Part shown: positions 1 to 7,560 of the stretch, piece by piece
Layout of the letters: each line of letters starts with the position of its first letter
Numbering within the stretch: the first letter of the stretch is position 1
Assembly (NCBI GenBank): GCA_016124935.1
Contig: WGMS01000029.1
Span: 1-39,394, forward strand
Length of the DNA stretch: 39,394 nucleotides
Reading direction: 5' to 3'
DNA from: a bacterium
GTDB lineage: Bacteria > Cyanobacteriota > Vampirovibrionia > Obscuribacterales > Obscuribacteraceae
The notes under the pieces: generated by a model
What the model saw: the letters and a program-made list of their open reading frames with translations, nothing else
Told to the model about the DNA's origin: nothing
The model's database searches: none
Program-made: the position numbers and the translations under genes

Positions 1-361
1 ATCCTGAGAAGAGAACGGAAGTTCATAGCGATGTCTCAGGAAAGGCGAAGATCCTGAGAAGAGAAAGGAAGGTCATAGCGAGGTCGCAGAAAAGGCGAAG
101 ATCCTGAGAAGAGAACGGAAGGTCATAGCGATGTCTCAGGAAAGGCGAAGATCCTGAGAGGAGAACGGAAGGTCATAGCGATGTCTCAGGAAAGGCGAAG
201 ATCCTGAGAAGAGAAAGGAAGGTTATAGTGATGTCTCAGAAAAGGCGAAGATCCTGAGAAGAGAAAGGAAGGATATATCGATGCCTCAGAATAGGCGAAG
301 ATCCTGAGAAGAGAAAGGAAGGATATATCGATGCCTCAGAAAAGGCGAAGATCTTGAGAAG
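1..361. repeat. 50-bp tandem repeat array, seven copies plus a partial
   Basis: Seven complete 50-bp units begin at 1, 51, 101, 151, 201, 251 and 301, and a partial eighth starts at 351. The array is cut by the window edge, so more copies may lie upstream. Units differ at only a few positions, and units 6 and 7 are nearly identical. In units 1, 3 and most of 4, bases 2-9 (TCCTGAGA) are the reverse complement of bases 34-41 (TCTCAGGA), giving a hairpin with a 24-nt loop; units 5-7 keep only the 5-6 bp core. The period is not a multiple of three and a TGA recurs in each unit, so it is not coding. There are no unique spacers, so it is not a CRISPR. The strand is strongly purine-biased. Confidence 0.95.
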
Positions 362-384
362 TAAATAGATTCTTCCCTGCCGGC

Positions 385-1962
385 TTATCGATAGTATCCG
401 CTGCCATAGGCACCGTTCATGCCGTAGGCGCCGCCATACATTGGATTGCCATATCCGTATCCGCCTCCACCATAGCCATATCCGCCGTATCCCCCGCCGA
501 TAACGGTACCGGCTGCCACAGCTCCGACAGTAAGCAGGGTCTTAGCCAGACTTTTCAGAAGAGGATGTCCTTTTTTCTGCTGGGGTTGCTGTTGAGTTTG
601 TTGGGTTTGTTGCGGTTGCTGAAGCTGTTGGGGCGGTTGATAGCTCATATTGCTCTGGTTGCCGTAAGAGTTCTGATAGCCACTTCCATAGCCCTGATTA
701 TAGCCCTGGTTGTAAGTTTGATCAGTCCCGGAGGTCATTTGATTCTGTGCAGCGTAGCCGCCATACGCACTACCTGTAGTGCTGCCATTCGAGTATCCGC
801 CGCCGGTCGCGCTAGCATTTTCGTTTTCGGTGTTGCCCGGAGGCGGCCAATTCGGAAAGTTGGACGCAGATTGTCGGGCTGGTGCCACCGATGGAGCCGA
901 GGGCGTTTTGTGCATAAGGCTGACAGCATTAACAAGCACTTTTACCTGCATCGGAATCGAAGAGTTGGTGTCAGGTGGTTCGTTTGGAAACACCGATTTC
1001 TCGAGATCGCGAACTCTTTCTATCAGCGGTTTTTGTGGAAAAGTATGTCCATAGACATGTCCCTCGAGCCAGGTCAACTGCTCTTCCACTGGTGCCCCCA
1101 GAGATGGAGGACTGTCCTGACTTTCGTTACGATAGCCGCCACCGTAGGAAGGCGGTGTCATTCCATAAGAACCAGAGGCGCTGGACGGGAACGCCGAACC
1201 TGAGCCACCGCTATAGGCACCGCCATCGCCATATCCATAGCCGGTGCCCTGCCCGTACTGAGGCGGTGTGCCTGCATAGTTGTTGCCGTTGTCGTTGTCT
1301 GCCGCCTGATAGTTCATCGTGTTGCGCGGATCGACGATATTGGAGATCGACTTGTGATAGTGCTTTTGGACGTACTTCTCCAGGTCTTCCGTTCGTTTGC
1401 TGAGATCGGGATCGGAAGATACTTTTTTAAAGGCTTTCATCTCTAGTTGAGCCAGCCGTTTTCCCAGCCCTTCATCGCGATAGGTTTTGCCCAGAAGAAT
1501 CTGCTCTATGGCATCAACCCGGGGATAGTCGGTACTCGGGTCGGCAGCAGAAGCATTAGCACTGGCGTCGTCTGCGCTCTGGCTCTTGTCGTTGCTTGCC
1601 TGGGCGCCTGTGCTGTTCTGTGTGCCGCCTTGATCTGTGTTTTGCTTGTCGGTGTTTTTTGAAGAATTCAGATCCGGCACCGCTGCCAACAGGGCCGACA
1701 TTCGATCTTCTTCGCTTCCGATTTTGGATTCTCCGAACACCAGTTTTTCGACTCTTTCGATTCTGTTCTCTTCGGATTCCTTTTTATAGTCATGATCGAA
1801 AAATTTGATCTCCATTTTTGTAAGGTCGCTGGAGAGTTCCTTGCTCAGTGCATAAACCGGTTCTGCGTTCAGCAGAATTCCCAGAGGCAGCACCATATTG
1901 AAGGCAAGAGCCAGGGTGGTGACTTTCCTCTTAATACATTTTTGATTGGTGGTATTTCTCAA
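385..1962 (-). CDS. Secreted repeat protein with Gly/Tyr-rich C-terminus
   Basis: Function not recognised. The 525-residue product starts at a TTG at 1960-1962, chosen because the next 35 residues form a signal peptide: a basic N-region, a hydrophobic core, and cleavage near VYAL. The mature part has three copies of a roughly 50-residue module with the pattern LE-x-x-x-(F/Y)-G ... R-x-x-x-LE-x-x-(V/A)-F, at about residues 45-95, 150-200 and 290-345. Between and after them are low-complexity Gly/Ser/Tyr/Gln-rich linkers, including a QQPQQ-type run. The C-terminus has a short hydrophobic segment followed by about 40 residues made almost entirely of Gly, Tyr, Met and Ala. This suggests an exported cell-surface or envelope protein. 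The repeat array lies 24 bp beyond its stop codon. Confidence 0.85.
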   Translation of the reverse strand: MRNTTNQKCIKRKVTTLALAFNMVLPLGILLNAEPVYALSKELSSDLTKMEIKFFDHDYKKESEENRIERVEKLVFGESKIGSEEDRMSALLAAVPDLNSSKNTDKQNTDQGGTQNSTGAQASNDKSQSADDASANASAADPSTDYPRVDAIEQILLGKTYRDEGLGKRLAQLEMKAFKKVSSDPDLSKRTEDLEKYVQKHYHKSISNIVDPRNTMNYQAADNDNGNNYAGTPPQYGQGTGYGYGDGGAYSGGSGSAFPSSASGSYGMTPPSYGGGYRNESQDSPPSLGAPVEEQLTWLEGHVYGHTFPQKPLIERVRDLEKSVFPNEPPDTNSSIPMQVKVLVNAVSLMHKTPSAPSVAPARQSASNFPNWPPPGNTENENASATGGGYSNGSTTGSAYGGYAAQNQMTSGTDQTYNQGYNQGYGSGYQNSYGNQSNMSYQPPQQLQQPQQTQQTQQQPQQKKGHPLLKSLAKTLLTVGAVAAGTVIGGGYGGYGYGGGGYGYGNPMYGGAYGMNGAYGSGYYR

Positions 1963-2212
1963 AGCAGCAATTTTTCTAAAATGACTTTCTAAAACAATAT
2001 AAAAACAATATATAGAATAGGGCGTCCAGGAAAGGACCCGGGGTCCCAGGCTTCAGATTATAGATCACTTGTATATAAAGAAGGTTAGAGAAGGGCCATC
2101 ACGATTTTTGGGATTTTTAAATCGGGTACACATTGGTCACTATTAATACGTATATTCAAAATGTCCTAAATCAGTTACCCACTGAAACCCCCTTTAAAAT
2201 TCCGTTTTTTTC
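1963..2212. promoter_or_regulatory. AT-rich divergent intergenic region
   Basis: This separates the leftward secreted protein from the rightward small ORF. It holds a near-perfect dyad, GGACCC-G-GGGTCC, at 2034-2046, two direct copies of AAACAATAT just upstream of the leftward start, and a TATAAT on the minus strand near 2055. These are plausible promoter and operator elements, but no -35 box of good quality could be paired with them. Confidence 0.3.
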
Positions 2213-2238
2213 CTCAGAACAATCCCCTTGTTTCTGAG
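2213..2238 (+). promoter_or_regulatory. 5' UTR hairpin upstream of small ORF
   Basis: CTCAGAACAA at 2213-2222 pairs with TTGTTTCTGAG at 2228-2238, giving 10 pairs with one bulged T and a TCCCC loop. It ends four bases before the GAGG Shine-Dalgarno (2242-2245) of the 69-residue ORF, so it may protect or modulate that mRNA. Confidence 0.45.
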
Positions 2239-2253
2239 ACCGAGGTCAACTAC

Positions 2254-2463
2254 ATGTCCGCTTCTCGTCTTGCGCAGAACGTGCGCGATAAGATGCTGTC
2301 GGAGTTCGACTCCGTTCAGGTCGATTCTTTCGCCAAATTCGCCCCCAGAGCCACCGGTGCCGTTGATGCTATGTTGTGTGGTTTCATCTTAGAAGGTGAG
2401 ATGGGCGATTTCGAGAGAGTTTCCCAGTCTGTTTCCAGTGGCGACTGGTATTACAATCTCTAG
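2254..2463 (+). CDS. Small hypothetical protein, 69 aa
   Basis: Not recognised. The ATG at 2254 is preceded by GAGG with an 8-nt spacer, and a clear intrinsic terminator follows at 2496-2519, so the ORF sits in what looks like a complete monocistronic transcription unit. The product is soluble and mixed-charge, with no signal peptide or membrane segment; it has an amphipathic N-terminal half and a WYYNL C-terminus. There is one Cys. It is isolated in a gene-poor region, so context gives no function. Existence is supported by the flanking signals rather than by homology. Confidence 0.55.
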   Translation: MSASRLAQNVRDKMLSEFDSVQVDSFAKFAPRATGAVDAMLCGFILEGEMGDFERVSQSVSSGDWYYNL

Positions 2464-2495
2464 TTCGAAAATTTTTTGTGAGCAGCGAGTGGTAG

Positions 2496-2519
2496 AAGGT
2501 GTCTATTTAGGCACCTTTT
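2496..2519 (+). terminator. Intrinsic terminator of the 69-aa ORF
   Basis: AAGGTG at 2496-2501 pairs with CACCTT at 2512-2517. Three further inner pairs (one G-U) leave an ATTT tetraloop, making a 9-bp stem followed by TTTT. It lies 33 bp after the stop codon. Confidence 0.75.
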
Positions 2520-2540
2520 CCATTTGTGCAGATTTTTATT

Positions 2541-2570
2541 GAGTGAGTGAGTGAGTGAGTGAGTGAGTGA
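2541..2570. repeat. GAGT tetranucleotide microsatellite, 7.5 copies
   Basis: A perfect (GAGT) tract of 30 bp is followed at once by CG and a run of eight T. The nearby TTTTTGCGCAAAAA (about 2576-2589) is a perfect 14-bp palindrome. The tract is non-coding; such tracts change length by slippage. Confidence 0.95.
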
Positions 2571-2584
2571 CGTTTTTTTTGCGC

Positions 2585-3175
2585 AAAAAGAAGGAAAGGG
2601 CGGCCGAAGCACACCCTTTCCAGACAAGCCGCCGATTAGGCGACTGCACTAAACGACACACGACTCGGATTGAATCCGGATCTACGGAACCATAGCTCAA
2701 GAACGTCATCGGAGACCGAAAGCAAGGGCAGAGAAAGTCAAAGAAACTTCTGAGTTGCTAAGCCTAAGCTGGGTCCACAGCGCCCACATAGTTCCAGAAC
2801 AGAGGCTGGAGGTATGGAGCATGGTAGCACAGGAGTCCGGAGACGTTGACGGAAACGCACCAGGGGCGAAGTCTCGAGGTCGGGAAGGAGCCACCAGAGC
2901 CGGGAGCGCGCCAGGAGCCTCCGAAGAAGCAAGAACCAGCGGGGAACCCGAGGGGGCGACCGACCTGCCGGGAAGGCGCCGCCAGAGCCGGGGACCGAGC
3001 CACCGTCCCCAGAGGAAACGGAAAACACAGAGCACCCGAGGGGGCAACCAACCTGCCGGGAAGCGACCGAGTGAGCAGAACACCACCACCCGAAGGGGGC
3101 GAGGATAAGCTCGAAACGACCGACCTCCGCACGAAACGCACCACCGCAGACTAGCTGCAAGGAGCGCATCCGGTG
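2585..3175 (+). ncRNA. Candidate structured RNA or GC-rich purine-biased repeat region
   Basis: No convincing protein is seen, although the low A+T content leaves several frames open on both strands. At the left edge GGAAAGGG (about 2593-2600) pairs with CCCTTTCC (about 2614-2621), and the loop CGGC can pair with GCCG just downstream (about 2628-2633), an H-type pseudoknot layout. A CGGAT/ATCCG hairpin follows near 2666-2678. The right half contains three diverged tandem copies of about 88 bp (starting near 2860, 2947 and 3035) sharing CCCGAGGGGGC and CTGCCGGGAAG, plus a GGGGAC/GTCCCC hairpin at 2990-3010. Signature sequences of RNase P, tmRNA and SRP RNA were looked for and not found. The RNA assignment and its strand are inferences; a decayed repeat region is the alternative. 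Confidence 0.35.
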
Positions 3176-3214
3176 TCGAACGGACAAGAGCCGTGCATCA
3201 ATTTCGTACAAGAT

Positions 3215-3230
3215 AATTCTACCCAGAATT
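3215..3230. terminator. Weak AT-rich hairpin
   Basis: AATTCT (3215-3220), loop ACCC, AGAATT (3225-3230) is a perfect 6-bp hairpin just after the GC-rich region, with a poor T-tract. It could end a transcript from that region. Confidence 0.25.
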
Positions 3231-3327
3231 TCTTGACAACACGCATCAAAAAAGATCATTTTTCAGAAAATTTTTTCTCCGAAATACTCGTCGTGGTAGT
3301 AGTTTCCATGCATTCAGGCGACTGTTT

Positions 3328-3356
3328 TTGCGGTAGACTCGAAGCAGTTTTATACT
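3328..3356 (+). promoter_or_regulatory. Possible promoter of the TPR membrane protein
   Basis: TTGCGG at 3328-3333 and TATACT at 3351-3356 are spaced by 17 bp, placing a transcript start near 3363, about 34 nt before the ATG at 3397. A better -35 (TTGACA at 3233-3238) lacks a matching -10. Confidence 0.35.
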
Positions 3357-3396
3357 GGGTTGATACTGTTCGAGAATCAGGGACCAGAGCTTTGCG

Positions 3397-4356
3397 ATGA
3401 CCAGACATCTGGACAAAGGCATCATCCTCTACCAGCAGAAGAATTACGCAGGAGCCGAAAGAGAGCTAAAACTCTGTGTGGCGGAAGAGCCTGAAAATCC
3501 TTATGCTCGTGCGCTTCTGGCCGGATGCTATCTGCTTACGGCCAGGACCGAAGAAGCTCTAGATGAGGTCGAGCTTGCTATCGGCATGGATCCCAGTCAG
3601 CCTTTCGCCCACTATATGCGCTCCATGATCGAGCTTCATCGAGGCAACCTGGTCGAGGCCATGGCATCTATTCAGGAAGCGATTCGTCAGGACCCGGATG
3701 ACGCGGATTTTCACGCTCTGCTCTCCGAAATCTACTTTTACAAAGAGCGATTTGCTGAAGCGCTCGAAGCGGCAGAGAACTCTCTGCGCCTGGATCCGGA
3801 GCTGGTGGAAGCTGTTAATGCCAGGGCACAGGTGCTGGTTCGGCTCGGTCGGGCCGAAGAGGCGGAGCAATCCCTTGCCAGTGCCCTGGAGCGAGAGCCG
3901 GCCAATTTTTTGACCCACATCAATCTTGGCTGGGTGAAATTGAGACAGGGCACTATCAAAGAGGCTTTTGAACATTTCAAAGAAGGGCTAAGGTTGGAGC
4001 CCAATTCCGAGTGGGCTCGGGAAGGGGTGGTGGAAGCGCTCAAAAGCCGCAATCCGCTATATTTTCCAGTGTTGAAAGTCTCTCTCTGGCTATCCGGGCT
4101 GGACGCCCGGCTGCGCTTCCTCGTGATCCTGCTTTTTTACTTCTTTCCGAATTACGCAGTCCCTATAGTACTTGTATTCATTCCGGTGATGTTTTCGGAC
4201 CAGCTCTTCAATACGATGCTGCGCCTAGACCCTTATGGGCGGATTGTGCTTACGGAAGAGCAAACTCGCTCCAGCAACATCTTTATAGCCGTTCTTGTCG
4301 GGCTTTTCGCCCTGGCGATTCTAGTGTGCTGCAAAACCTTCGTCTTGCCTTCCTGA
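3397..4356 (+). CDS. TPR-repeat membrane-anchored protein
   Basis: 319 residues. Residues about 1-205 are consecutive tetratricopeptide repeats (A-x-x-x-Y at motif ends, helices with alternating L/A, for example the AEALEAAENSLRLDPE-type unit), a protein-protein interaction scaffold. Two hydrophobic stretches follow, about residues 233-262 and 292-316, so the TPR domain is anchored by a C-terminal membrane hairpin and probably faces the cytoplasm because no signal peptide is present. The start at ATG 3397 gives an intact first TPR; no strong Shine-Dalgarno is visible. It stands alone on this strand, so the partner proteins are unknown. Confidence 0.85.
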   Translation: MTRHLDKGIILYQQKNYAGAERELKLCVAEEPENPYARALLAGCYLLTARTEEALDEVELAIGMDPSQPFAHYMRSMIELHRGNLVEAMASIQEAIRQDPDDADFHALLSEIYFYKERFAEALEAAENSLRLDPELVEAVNARAQVLVRLGRAEEAEQSLASALEREPANFLTHINLGWVKLRQGTIKEAFEHFKEGLRLEPNSEWAREGVVEALKSRNPLYFPVLKVSLWLSGLDARLRFLVILLFYFFPNYAVPIVLVFIPVMFSDQLFNTMLRLDPYGRIVLTEEQTRSSNIFIAVLVGLFALAILVCCKTFVLPS

Positions 4357-4388
4357 GTATTTGACAGAGGCTTAAAATCAGGCGCTTC

Positions 4389-4463
4389 CTAGTCTCTTGC
4401 CAGGGTAGAAACTACCAGGCCGAAGGAAGTGGTTGCGATTATCGATGCGAAGATTAAAAGCAT
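4389..4463 (-). CDS. Candidate 24-aa single-pass membrane peptide
   Basis: An ATG at 4461-4463 (minus strand) is preceded by AAGGAG with an 8-nt spacer, one of the best ribosome-binding sites in the window. It encodes 24 residues that are almost entirely one hydrophobic helix, opening MLLIFASI and ending with the charged tail TLARD, followed by TAG. The frame stays open upstream for a total of 80 codons, but that extension is hydrophilic and lacks a comparable ribosome-binding site. Size and shape resemble tiny accessory subunits of membrane complexes (KdpF- or CydX-like), though no family is identified. It lies tail to tail with the TPR membrane protein gene. Confidence 0.45.
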   Translation of the reverse strand: MLLIFASIIATTSFGLVVSTLARD

Positions 4464-4904
4464 GGTTCTGGCTCCTTCTTGTTGTTCCGTCCGCTTATTC
4501 AATATCATTCCGGACGGGGTTTCGAATCTGTTCCTTTCCACCGGCGGACTGCTCACTTTTAGGAGGACGAACAAGGAAAAAGAAAGATCCCCTGAAATCA
4601 TTAAAAACATTGAGTTTTCGGTCGGGAACAAAGGCGTTCTTTGTAACCATTGATGATGTCAAGTGTCGAGTGGGAAGGGCGAGCAGATTGAATGCTATCC
4701 TGCGATACTTTCGGTATCAATGGCAGTGGCAGCTATTTCTAAGATGTGCCGGTGGCTGTGACCAAATTTCAGTCTGTCTTCAGTCATTGAAGTAGAGCAC
4801 GCTTCATCGAGCTTCATCGTCTATGGGGCTAGTCCTTTTAGAATCGGTTACTCCTTGGTATATGTAGATATAGAGTAATTGATCCAGGTCCCTGGTTAGC
4901 AGCT
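4464..4904. other. Intergenic region, no supported gene
   Basis: About 440 bp between the tiny membrane peptide and the first TadE-like gene. It must hold divergent promoters; AT-rich hexamers occur near 4858-4880 upstream of the ATG at 4905. A rightward ORF at 4433-4795 has a hydrophobic N-terminus but no ribosome-binding site and is antisense to the better supported peptide. Nothing else is recognisable. Confidence 0.5.
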
Positions 4905-5426
4905 ATGACAATCCAGAGATTAAATCCGAAGAAATCAGCCAGAACCAAGTACCGGCCTTCATATAAAACTAGCCGGCCAAGGTCGGAAGAAGGCTCTGCA
5001 CTTAGTGAGATGGCTCCCGGTCTATTCTTGCTGATTTTCTTCGGGCTTTTTCTGGTGGTCGATGTGATCGCACTGGGCTTTAACTATTGCTCCTGTGTCA
5101 CTCTCAATGATTTGCAGGTCAGAGAAGCCGCTAAACTGCCTCGGTCTATGGCTATCGACGCCACTGGACCGGTTAAAACAGGCATCCCAGCTCAGTGGAA
5201 AAACTCTGTGGTCGGAGCTGTGTCCGGTGTCCCTGCCCATCCGGAAACCAAGGTCGAGTACATCACCGGAGCAGGTGGGGTCTATGTGAAGGTTACTACC
5301 GTGGCGACCGTGAATCCCCTGATCACGATTCCTGTTTTCCCGGGCATCCCCGCCCTGGGCGCGCCAGCCACCTTGTCGGTGACTAATATGAAGCTTATCG
5401 AGAATTTGAGGAGTGTAGTTCAGTAA
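4905..5426 (+). CDS. TadE-like pseudopilin-type membrane protein
   Basis: 173 residues. A basic N-terminal stretch of about 32 residues leads into EEGSALSEMAPGLFLLIFFG and a hydrophobic helix (about residues 37-60), the typical arrangement of TadE/TadG minor pseudopilins: a short basic cytoplasmic tail, a Gly, a Glu a few residues later, and a single N-terminal membrane helix. The remainder is a beta-rich extracytoplasmic domain. It is the first of three similar genes in a row (the next start at 5517 and 5959), so they probably form one assembly. No Tad ATPase, prepilin peptidase or secretin is in the window. Confidence 0.7.
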   Translation: MTIQRLNPKKSARTKYRPSYKTSRPRSEEGSALSEMAPGLFLLIFFGLFLVVDVIALGFNYCSCVTLNDLQVREAAKLPRSMAIDATGPVKTGIPAQWKNSVVGAVSGVPAHPETKVEYITGAGGVYVKVTTVATVNPLITIPVFPGIPALGAPATLSVTNMKLIENLRSVVQ

Positions 5427-5516
5427 TTCGTTCGTGCTTTCAGGTAGTGCTCTCAGCGCTCTAGCTGAAGTCAATCAGGACCACTGCAGCCGGTCCGTAA
5501 GTATTGGAGGAATGTC

Positions 5517-5942
5517 TTGAAGTTCAGGTACAGGAAAGGAGATAGGCGCCGCAGCCGGCGTCGGGGTCAGAGTCTGGTCGAGACTCTGGTCGGTCTCTCT
5601 ATCCTCATTCCGCTTGCCCTCTTTGCTGTCGATATCGTAGCCCTTATAAATGGCAGTCACCTCAACGAAGAGTGGGCAGAGACCGCCGCCAAAGCCGCGG
5701 CCCGGCAAAATGATTCTCGCATGGCTCGCGAAATCGCCGAGCAGGCGATAATGCAGGTGCCTCTATCGGCTGTGGTGCAGAGTGTCCGGGTTGATGAAGT
5801 CAAATTCGATCCTGCCGAAGGTCATGTGCGGGTCACCACCCTGATGGATGTGAAGCTGCCCATATCTTTTCCTAATTTCGAAGTGGTTACCTTTCGCCAC
5901 GAATCTATCCAGCCTATAGTCTCCACCCGTGCTCCAATCTAG
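5517..5942 (+). CDS. TadE-like minor pseudopilin
   Basis: 141 residues. The start is a TTG at 5517, fixed by GGAGG (5506-5510) six bases upstream; the nearer ATG at 5512 is out of frame and stops after two codons. After an Arg-rich tail comes RGQSLVETLVGLSILIPLAL, matching the TadE family N-terminal motif (R-G-x-x-x-x-E followed by a hydrophobic helix). The rest is a small periplasmic or extracellular domain. It lies 90 bp downstream of the first TadE-like gene and upstream of the TadG-like gene, so an operon is likely. Confidence 0.8.
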   Translation: MKFRYRKGDRRRSRRRGQSLVETLVGLSILIPLALFAVDIVALINGSHLNEEWAETAAKAAARQNDSRMAREIAEQAIMQVPLSAVVQSVRVDEVKFDPAEGHVRVTTLMDVKLPISFPNFEVVTFRHESIQPIVSTRAPI

Positions 5943-5958
5943 TAGAGAGGACCTGTCA

Positions 5959-7542
5959 TTGAAAGTTAAAGTCAGAACAGGAGCAAAGCCTATTTCCATC
6001 AAAAGAGGGCGAAGCGAAAATGGGGCGTCCATCGCCCTGGCGGCAGCTTTCTTTTTTGTTTGTGTTCTGCTTATCTATTTCGGTTTCAATATGAGCGTTA
6101 TCATGGGCGGCTCCAGGCAGGTGCGCAACGCTGTGGATGCCGCTGTGCTCAACGTCGCTAAAAGACAGATTGAAACCAAGGTCAGATCTAATAACGCTTT
6201 TGCCGATGTGGCCGATTCTACAGGCAATATCGGAATCAGCAACATCAACAGGGTCTGGGGCAAGGCGCTTCTAGTCAATGCAAACGCTGAGGAGATCCAG
6301 CGATCGGGTCTTGCAAACAGCAGCACCATGGGTAATGCCGCCACTTCTTACCAGATGGCGAAACAACTGAATGATAGCTTAGTAGAGGAACTTACCGATC
6401 CTGTTCGTCTGAACATGTATTTCCGTCACACTTCTAACCGGCGGGGCGCGCCCTTGTTAGGCGAAAGCGCAAAGCTCGATAAAGCCAAAGATACCCAGTA
6501 TCAAATTGCTATGGTCGGTCGAGGCGACGAGAGCAATATTCGCTACAAAGCAGATCAGTTCCCGACTCAAACTCCTATCTGCGGGTTGAATTTTAGAGGC
6601 GGTAATTATCTGGCTGGCTATACAAGCATGATGATGAACGGCAAGCCTTTCATGTTCACAACCTTCCATGCCGCCGAGATGCCCCATCTTATTTCTGACA
6701 CGGTCTTTCAACAGTCTAAACCTACGGTGACTCCGGTGGGGGATTTTTCTAATCCGATACCGAACGCCTGGCATGCAAGCGGGGTAGTCCATGGGGAGAA
6801 AGGCAATCTGAGGGCGTCCGCTTCGGCTGTGGCTAATCCGCAGCGGCAGTTTGATCTGGCCATTCCTTACGGCTATGTCAGGATTAAAATGACAAATGTG
6901 TCTAAATGGTATGTCGAAGGCGAGTTGAAGAATCAAAGGGAGTACAGGTCTGAACCGGGGCAGAAGATCCTGGGCTTAGCCGGCGCCAAGCTATCCGATG
7001 ACAAAAGGTTCGACGGTTGGGCCAATCTGGGCAATGAGTACAATCAGCCCAGCCTGCTTGCGTTCATGGATATGACCGGTGGAGACAAAGAAACCGTCTA
7101 CAATAAGATGACTCAACGCTTGAAACAGGTCGATCCTAAATTTACCAAGCAATTGTTGAAAAAGCTTCTGGCCAAAGTATCCCTGACGACCGGGGTTACT
7201 GAGTATTTTATCTACCCTGTTTATAAAAGCGCTGACCACACCGATCCCTATTTGACCGTAGCTCCGAATACTGGCAATTTGCCTGGCTGGCTCAACAAAG
7301 ACCTGCCTCTCGATGGCGATCCCGGCTTGGTCCTCGAAGAGAAAGCGCTATATGGAGAGCCCAACCATTGCTGGGCCGTGCCCGAATCAAATCCTGCTCC
7401 CACCGGTGGCACCAAGTTCACCGGTAGGATAGACTGGGCTCCTTGCACCGGTTTTAACCAGTGTCTTGGCCTGGTCAAAATGGCCAGGGAGACCAAAATC
7501 AATTTCGTTCCCCCTGGTGGCAATCCCTTTAGTGGTATATGA
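5959..7542 (+). CDS. TadG-like pilus-assembly family protein
   Basis: The frame is open from a GTG at 5929, but TTG at 5959 is the better start: GAGAGGA lies seven bases before it, the same arrangement as in the preceding gene, and it avoids a 14-bp overlap. The product is then 527 residues. Residues about 15-50 are RGRSENGASIALAAAFFF plus a hydrophobic helix, followed by RQVRNAVDAAVLNVAKRQ, the usual TadG pattern of membrane anchor then a 'DAAALAAA'-like helix. The large extracytoplasmic remainder has no domain I recognise. It probably works with the two preceding TadE-like proteins. Confidence 0.7.
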   Translation: MKVKVRTGAKPISIKRGRSENGASIALAAAFFFVCVLLIYFGFNMSVIMGGSRQVRNAVDAAVLNVAKRQIETKVRSNNAFADVADSTGNIGISNINRVWGKALLVNANAEEIQRSGLANSSTMGNAATSYQMAKQLNDSLVEELTDPVRLNMYFRHTSNRRGAPLLGESAKLDKAKDTQYQIAMVGRGDESNIRYKADQFPTQTPICGLNFRGGNYLAGYTSMMMNGKPFMFTTFHAAEMPHLISDTVFQQSKPTVTPVGDFSNPIPNAWHASGVVHGEKGNLRASASAVANPQRQFDLAIPYGYVRIKMTNVSKWYVEGELKNQREYRSEPGQKILGLAGAKLSDDKRFDGWANLGNEYNQPSLLAFMDMTGGDKETVYNKMTQRLKQVDPKFTKQLLKKLLAKVSLTTGVTEYFIYPVYKSADHTDPYLTVAPNTGNLPGWLNKDLPLDGDPGLVLEEKALYGEPNHCWAVPESNPAPTGGTKFTGRIDWAPCTGFNQCLGLVKMARETKINFVPPGGNPFSGI

Positions 7543-7545
7543 GGT

Positions 7546-7551
7546 TATAAT
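7546..7551 (+). promoter_or_regulatory. TATAAT immediately before a start codon
   Basis: A perfect -10 hexamer ends 9 bp before the ATG at 7561 and there is no Shine-Dalgarno in the usual place. If used, it would give a leaderless or nearly leaderless mRNA. No good -35 is present, so this is tentative. Confidence 0.3.
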
Positions 7552-7560
7552 CTAAGTATC

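Noticed and set aside
1..361. CRISPR array
   Set aside because: Repeats are contiguous 50-bp units without unique spacers.
2585..3175. RNase P RNA, tmRNA or SRP RNA
   Set aside because: None of their conserved cores or tails were found on either strand.
3170..3195. tRNA T-arm-like sequence near 3172
   Set aside because: The loop is eight bases, and there is no matching acceptor, D or anticodon arm.
2738..3259. Open frames on both strands in the GC-rich region
   Set aside because: Several frames are open at once because stops are scarce; the products are low-complexity Arg/Gly/Pro/Ser and lack ribosome-binding sites.
4433..4795. 120-residue plus-strand ORF with a signal-like N-terminus
   Set aside because: No ribosome-binding site, and it is antisense to the better supported 24-residue peptide.
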